Of a stretch of 8,376 nt of DNA, positions 5,553-8,376 are shown one piece after another. Origin of the DNA: Deltaproteobacteria bacterium (GTDB taxonomy: Bacteria; Myxococcota; B64-G9); assembly GCA_003647095.1 (NCBI GenBank), contig QMME01000165.1, positions 1 to 8,376 of the forward strand. Direction: 5' to 3'. Both the position numbers and the translations under genes were made by a program. The notes below the pieces were generated by a model. The model did not search any database. It was given only the letters and a program-made list of their open reading frames with translations, and was not told the DNA's origin. Numbering within the stretch: the first letter of the stretch is position 1; the number at the start of each line of letters is the position of its first letter.

Positions 5553-8261
5553 ATGTACAAGTCGATTCGGATGATAGCACTTGCCAGCGTCGTGTCGCTG
5601 GCGCAGGCGGCGGTAGCCCGCGGCGCCGAGGACTTCGGCTACATCGACAGCCATGGCCGCCAGGTCTCCCTGCAACTGGCCGCCGATCGCCTGGTGGTGA
5701 TTCCCGGCCCGGCCCTGCGAGCACGCCCGCAGGTGCCCGGTCTCGCCGCCGAGCAGCCTCGGCTGCGCGCGGCCGGGTTGTGGCAGTACCGCCTGACAGA
5801 TGAGTTCCGGGGCCGGCAACTCGAGGTGGCCGAGCAGTTGGTGGCCCGGGGACTGGCCCTGCGCGCCGGGTTGGTGTTCGCCGTGCCCGGCCGGCCGGAG
5901 CTCACTTTCACACTGGACCGTCAGGTACTGGTGCACCTGCAGCGGGGAACCCCGGCCAATCTGGTGGCGGAGCTTTCGGGGCTTGAAGTGGTCGAGCCGC
6001 TTGATGTCCTGGGTACTGTATGGTTGTTCCGGGCAACGGATGCACGACAGGCGTTGCGTCTGGCCTCGCGGGCGGCACGGATGGCGGGTGTCAACTGGGC
6101 GCTTCCCGACTTCGGAGTGCCGGTTACCCTCTACCGGCAGAGCAATGACACTTACTATGCCAACCAATGGCACCTGTACCAGGCTTCCGATGCCGACATA
6201 GACGCCGACGAGGCCTGGGACGTCACCATGGGAGACAGCCAGGTCATCGTGGCGGTGGTAGACACCGGGGTGGAAACCACCCATCCCGACTTCGATCCCA
6301 GCCACCTGGTCACTGGTTACAATGCCGTTACCGACACCAACGACCCCACGCCGCTGTCGCTGAGCATCGACGCCCACGGCACCTGCTGCTCCGGCGCCAT
6401 CGCCGCCTGGGCCGACAACGGCCAGGGCGTGGCTGGTATATGTCCGAATTGCTCGCTCATGCCTATCAAGATGATGGACGGTCAGGCCGACGATACCCAG
6501 TTGTCCAACGGTTACCGGGCCTTGACCTACGCCACCGAGCACGGCGCCTGGGTGATCTCCAACTCCTGGGGTATCGACGAGCAGTACATCGGGCAGATCG
6601 ACATCGCTCCCTACTACGCGGCGGTGCGCGACGCGGTGAACAACGGTCGGGGAGGGGCCGGGGCGGTGGTGCTGTTCGCCTCGGGAAATGGCAACCAGTG
6701 GACCGGTCAGGGCGAGCCCATCGGTGAGCACGAGCTGCAGAACATGCCCGAAGTGATGGCCGTGGGCGGCAGCGGCTACGACGACACCGTGGTGACTTAT
6801 TCCGACTACGGTCCCAACCTGTCGGTGGTGGCTCCCACCGGTGCCATCGACATGTCCAACACCCAGAACCCGTTTTCGGCACCGCAGATCGTCACCACCG
6901 ATACCACCGGTGACCAGGGATTCTCCCGCGGTGGCTACTATTACATGTTCAACCCCTGGGGCGGCGGAGACCAGAAGACCGATTTTCCCGAGATCGACAG
7001 CAGCGGCGACTACACCCAGATGTTCAACGGCACGTCGGCCGCCTGCCCCATCGCCGCCGGGGTGGTAGCCCTGGTGCTGTCTGCCAATCCCTCCCTCAGC
7101 GGGGCCCAGGCACGCCTGATCATCGAGGCCACCGCCGACAAGATCGGCGGTGTTTCCTATGACGCCGAAGGTCACAACGACAACTACGGTCACGGCCGGG
7201 TAAACGCCGGCCGGGCGGTCAAGGCGGCCGTGCTGGGACTGGGCAATCCCGATGGTGCTGCCTGTGTCGACGATATCAACTGCCAGAGCGGTGCCTGTCA
7301 CCTGCCGGCGGGTGCCGGACAGGGAAATTGCATCACTCCCTGTAGCACCAGCAGCGATTGCCCCGACGGTGGCTCCTGCCAGGACCTGGGCGACGGTACC
7401 AGGGCCTGCGTCTACACCTGCAGCGACGATTCCGAGTGCAGCCTGCCGGCCTTGTGCCTGCCCGACGGCGGCGAGAGTCGCTGCCAGGCCCTCGAGTGCC
7501 ACGACGGCAGCGAATGCCCCTCCGGTACCAGCTGCCCCTTTGCCGGGGGGTTCTGCTCTCGCCCCTGTTCCGGCGATGGCGACTGCCAGCCGCCGGACAT
7601 GTGCCTGGCAGGCAGCTCCGGGGACGTGTGCCAGACGATCGCTTGTGACGGCGAGGGCGATTGTCCGGCCGGTACCGCCTGCCCGCCAGGTGGCGGCACT
7701 TGCACCCGCACCTGCACCAGCGATCGCGACTGCGTGACACCACAGCTGTGCCTGCCGGCGGCCGGTGGCGATCTGTGCCAGGCCGTCTCCTGCAGCGGCG
7801 ACGGCGACTGTCCCGGCGGCACCGCCTGCCCGCCCGGCGGCGGCACCTGCCGGCGCACCTGCGGCAGCGATAACGACTGCGCCTGGCCGGAGCTGTGCCT
7901 GCCGGCCGGGGGCGGTGAGCTGTGCCAGGCGATAGCCTGCAACGGCTCCGGCGATTGCCCCGACGGCACCGCCTGCCCGCCCTCGGGTGGTAACTGCCTG
8001 CGGACCTGCAGCAGCGACGACGAGTGCACCCCGCCGGCACTGTGCCTGGACAGTGGCGGTGGCCCCCTGTGCCTGGAGGTGGCCTGCCAGCAGGACGCCG
8101 ATTGCCCCCCGGGCACGGAGTGCGGGCCGGACGACATCTGCCAGAAGCCCTCGGGTGGCGGCTGCTCTTGTTCCACTTCCGGCCACCGCTACGGTGGACT
8201 GCTGTTGCTCCTGCTGGGGTTACTGCTGGCCGGGAGAAGGCACCAGGGCGCAAGGAGATGA
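5553..8261 (+). CDS. Secreted S8 subtilisin/kexin-like serine protease with Cys-rich repeats and MYXO-CTERM-like tail
   Basis: 902 residues. A signal peptide spans residues 1 to about 22-25 ('AVA' or 'RGA' cleavage). Residues ~26-205 look like a propeptide/N-terminal region ending in 'NDTYYANQWHLYQ', the usual lead-in to a mature S8 domain. Catalytic Asp is D237 ('VAVVDTGVETTHPDF'), His is H275 ('DAHGTCCSG'), the oxyanion Asn is probably N379 ('FASGNGNQ'), and Ser is S495 ('NGTSAACPIAAGV'). 'IVTTD' at 446-450 before the Ser recalls kexin-type members. The Asn-to-Ser distance is longer than in subtilisin, with an aromatic/acidic insert at ~450-488. Residues 571-870 form a Cys-rich stalk of 8-Cys repeats, followed by C871-x-C873, a Leu-rich helix and a basic tail, which predicts processing and surface anchoring. 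The unusual Cys pair after H275 may form a disulfide. It has its own promoter and strong RBS, and its stop overlaps the next gene by 4 bp. Substrate unknown: own maturation, nutrient digestion or predation are all possible. Confidence 0.93.
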   Translation: MYKSIRMIALASVVSLAQAAVARGAEDFGYIDSHGRQVSLQLAADRLVVIPGPALRARPQVPGLAAEQPRLRAAGLWQYRLTDEFRGRQLEVAEQLVARGLALRAGLVFAVPGRPELTFTLDRQVLVHLQRGTPANLVAELSGLEVVEPLDVLGTVWLFRATDARQALRLASRAARMAGVNWALPDFGVPVTLYRQSNDTYYANQWHLYQASDADIDADEAWDVTMGDSQVIVAVVDTGVETTHPDFDPSHLVTGYNAVTDTNDPTPLSLSIDAHGTCCSGAIAAWADNGQGVAGICPNCSLMPIKMMDGQADDTQLSNGYRALTYATEHGAWVISNSWGIDEQYIGQIDIAPYYAAVRDAVNNGRGGAGAVVLFASGNGNQWTGQGEPIGEHELQNMPEVMAVGGSGYDDTVVTYSDYGPNLSVVAPTGAIDMSNTQNPFSAPQIVTTDTTGDQGFSRGGYYYMFNPWGGGDQKTDFPEIDSSGDYTQMFNGTSAACPIAAGVVALVLSANPSLSGAQARLIIEATADKIGGVSYDAEGHNDNYGHGRVNAGRAVKAAVLGLGNPDGAACVDDINCQSGACHLPAGAGQGNCITPCSTSSDCPDGGSCQDLGDGTRACVYTCSDDSECSLPALCLPDGGESRCQALECHDGSECPSGTSCPFAGGFCSRPCSGDGDCQPPDMCLAGSSGDVCQTIACDGEGDCPAGTACPPGGGTCTRTCTSDRDCVTPQLCLPAAGGDLCQAVSCSGDGDCPGGTACPPGGGTCRRTCGSDNDCAWPELCLPAGGGELCQAIACNGSGDCPDGTACPPSGGNCLRTCSSDDECTPPALCLDSGGGPLCLEVACQQDADCPPGTECGPDDICQKPSGGGCSCSTSGHRYGGLLLLLLGLLLAGRRHQGARR
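7341..8150 (+). repeat. Tandem 147-bp (49-residue) Cys-rich repeats, four regular copies plus degenerate ends
   Basis: Regular copies begin at 7497, 7644, 7791 and 7938, each exactly 147 bp. A 156-bp divergent copy precedes them at 7341, and a truncated copy starts at 8085. The cysteine pattern is C-x5-C-x5-C-x6-C-x3-C-x5-C-x5-C-x8-C-x4, giving eight cysteines per unit. Conserved text includes 'CP-x-GT-x-CP' and 'LCL'. The first copy has a longer third gap (x9). Copies two and three are closest. Small Asp/Gly-rich loops suggest four disulfides per unit, and possibly calcium binding. A shorter Cys cluster starts at 7263. The likely role is a rigid stalk holding the protease off the cell surface. 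Confidence 0.85.
8154..8258 (+). other. C-terminal protein-sorting signal, MYXO-CTERM-like
   Basis: Residues 868-902 run Gly-Gly-Gly-Cys-Ser-Cys, a short polar spacer 'STSGHRYGG', a Leu-rich membrane segment (883-893), then a basic tail 'RRHQGARR'. This is the layout of the MYXO-CTERM signal, in which a conserved Cys precedes a membrane helix and an Arg cluster. That signal is processed by CPBP-type myxosortases and directs proteins to the cell surface. The tail is longer than the typical few arginines. A GlyGly-CTERM (rhombosortase) tail is the main alternative, but the CSC motif argues against it. Confidence 0.7.
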
Positions 8262-8376
8262 ACCGGCGCTGCTTTATAAAGGCCGGCGGCGCCCTGGTGG
8301 CGCTGGGCTCGGCGGCCGGGGCCTGTGCCCGGGAGAAGACCCGCCAGGTTGGCGCCCGGAGCAGACTTTCCAACTC
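8258..8376 (+). CDS. Start of an exported protein with twin-arginine-like signal, 3'-truncated
   Basis: ATG 8258 overlaps the protease stop (ATGA), and the frame stays open to the window end, giving 39 residues. It begins 'MNRRCFIKAGGALVALG', with Arg-Arg-x-Phe-Ile-Lys matching the Tat consensus (S/T-R-R-x-F-L-K), followed by a hydrophobic core. 'SAAGAC' then 'AREK' could be a lipoprotein-type cysteine at residue 23 or a signal peptidase I 'ACA' site; the lipobox is imperfect. Tat export suggests a cofactor-containing or pre-folded protein, but the visible part is too short to name a family. AAGGAG directly abuts the ATG (too close to act), while AGGG at 8245-8248, nine bases upstream, could serve as RBS. 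Translational coupling with the protease is likely. Confidence 0.72.
   Translation, partial: MNRRCFIKAGGALVALGSAAGACAREKTRQVGARSRLSN

Noticed and set aside
7263..8150. Tandem 147-bp repeats considered as a CRISPR or non-coding repeat array
   Set aside because: Units are in frame, with conserved cysteine codons and no spacer pattern. They are protein repeats.
5475..8186. A 903-residue open frame on the minus strand opposite nearly the whole protease gene
   Set aside because: The plus frame has the S8 triad, signal peptide, promoter and RBS. The minus frame is low-complexity Ala/Gly/Val-rich with no motif, and is expected from GC-rich codon bias.

Overview
The window is GC-rich bacterial DNA, dense in CTG, GGC and GCC codons. 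It holds six genes, two of them cut by the window edges. The large secreted protease ends in a Cys-containing motif, a hydrophobic stretch and a basic tail. This looks like a MYXO-CTERM-type sorting signal. Together with its Cys-rich 'C-x5-C-P-x-G-T' repeats and the DUF4159/VWA gene pair, it suggests a Myxococcota or related deltaproteobacterial lineage. That placement is inference from protein style, not from a marker gene.

Left block (1-4467, + strand): three genes chained by 4-bp GTGA overlaps. They are the 3' part of a DUF4159 protein, a membrane VWA protein with a second glutamine-amidotransferase-like domain, and a secreted protein of unknown function. The last has an AgmX/PglI-like N-terminal half and a HEAT-like helical C-terminal half. 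DUF4159 and VWA proteins of this kind usually sit downstream of a MoxR ATPase, a DUF58 protein and a BatA-like protein, so the rest of the operon probably lies before base 1. The likely theme is a cell-envelope MoxR/VWA system of unresolved function, and the third gene may be a lineage-specific periplasmic partner.

Middle (4425-5552): a minus-strand radical SAM enzyme with a partial SPASM/twitch-type C-terminus converges on the left operon, with a 43-bp coding overlap. A 213-bp intergenic region separates it from the divergent protease gene. Each side has a recognisable sigma70-like promoter. The radical SAM promoter lies so close to its only usable start codon that the mRNA is predicted to be nearly leaderless.

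Right block (5553-8376, + strand): a 902-residue S8 (subtilisin/kexin-like) protease with signal peptide, N-terminal prodomain-like region, D/H/S triad, a disulfide-style stalk of 49-residue, 8-Cys repeats, and the C-terminal sorting signal. Its stop overlaps (ATGA) the start of a truncated gene whose first residues form a twin-arginine-like signal, so the two are probably co-translated.

No RNA genes, CRISPR arrays, insertion sequences or clear intrinsic terminators were seen. No complete new system is obvious. The least explained items are the AgmX/HEAT-like protein in the VWA operon and the divergent radical SAM / Cys-rich protease pair.
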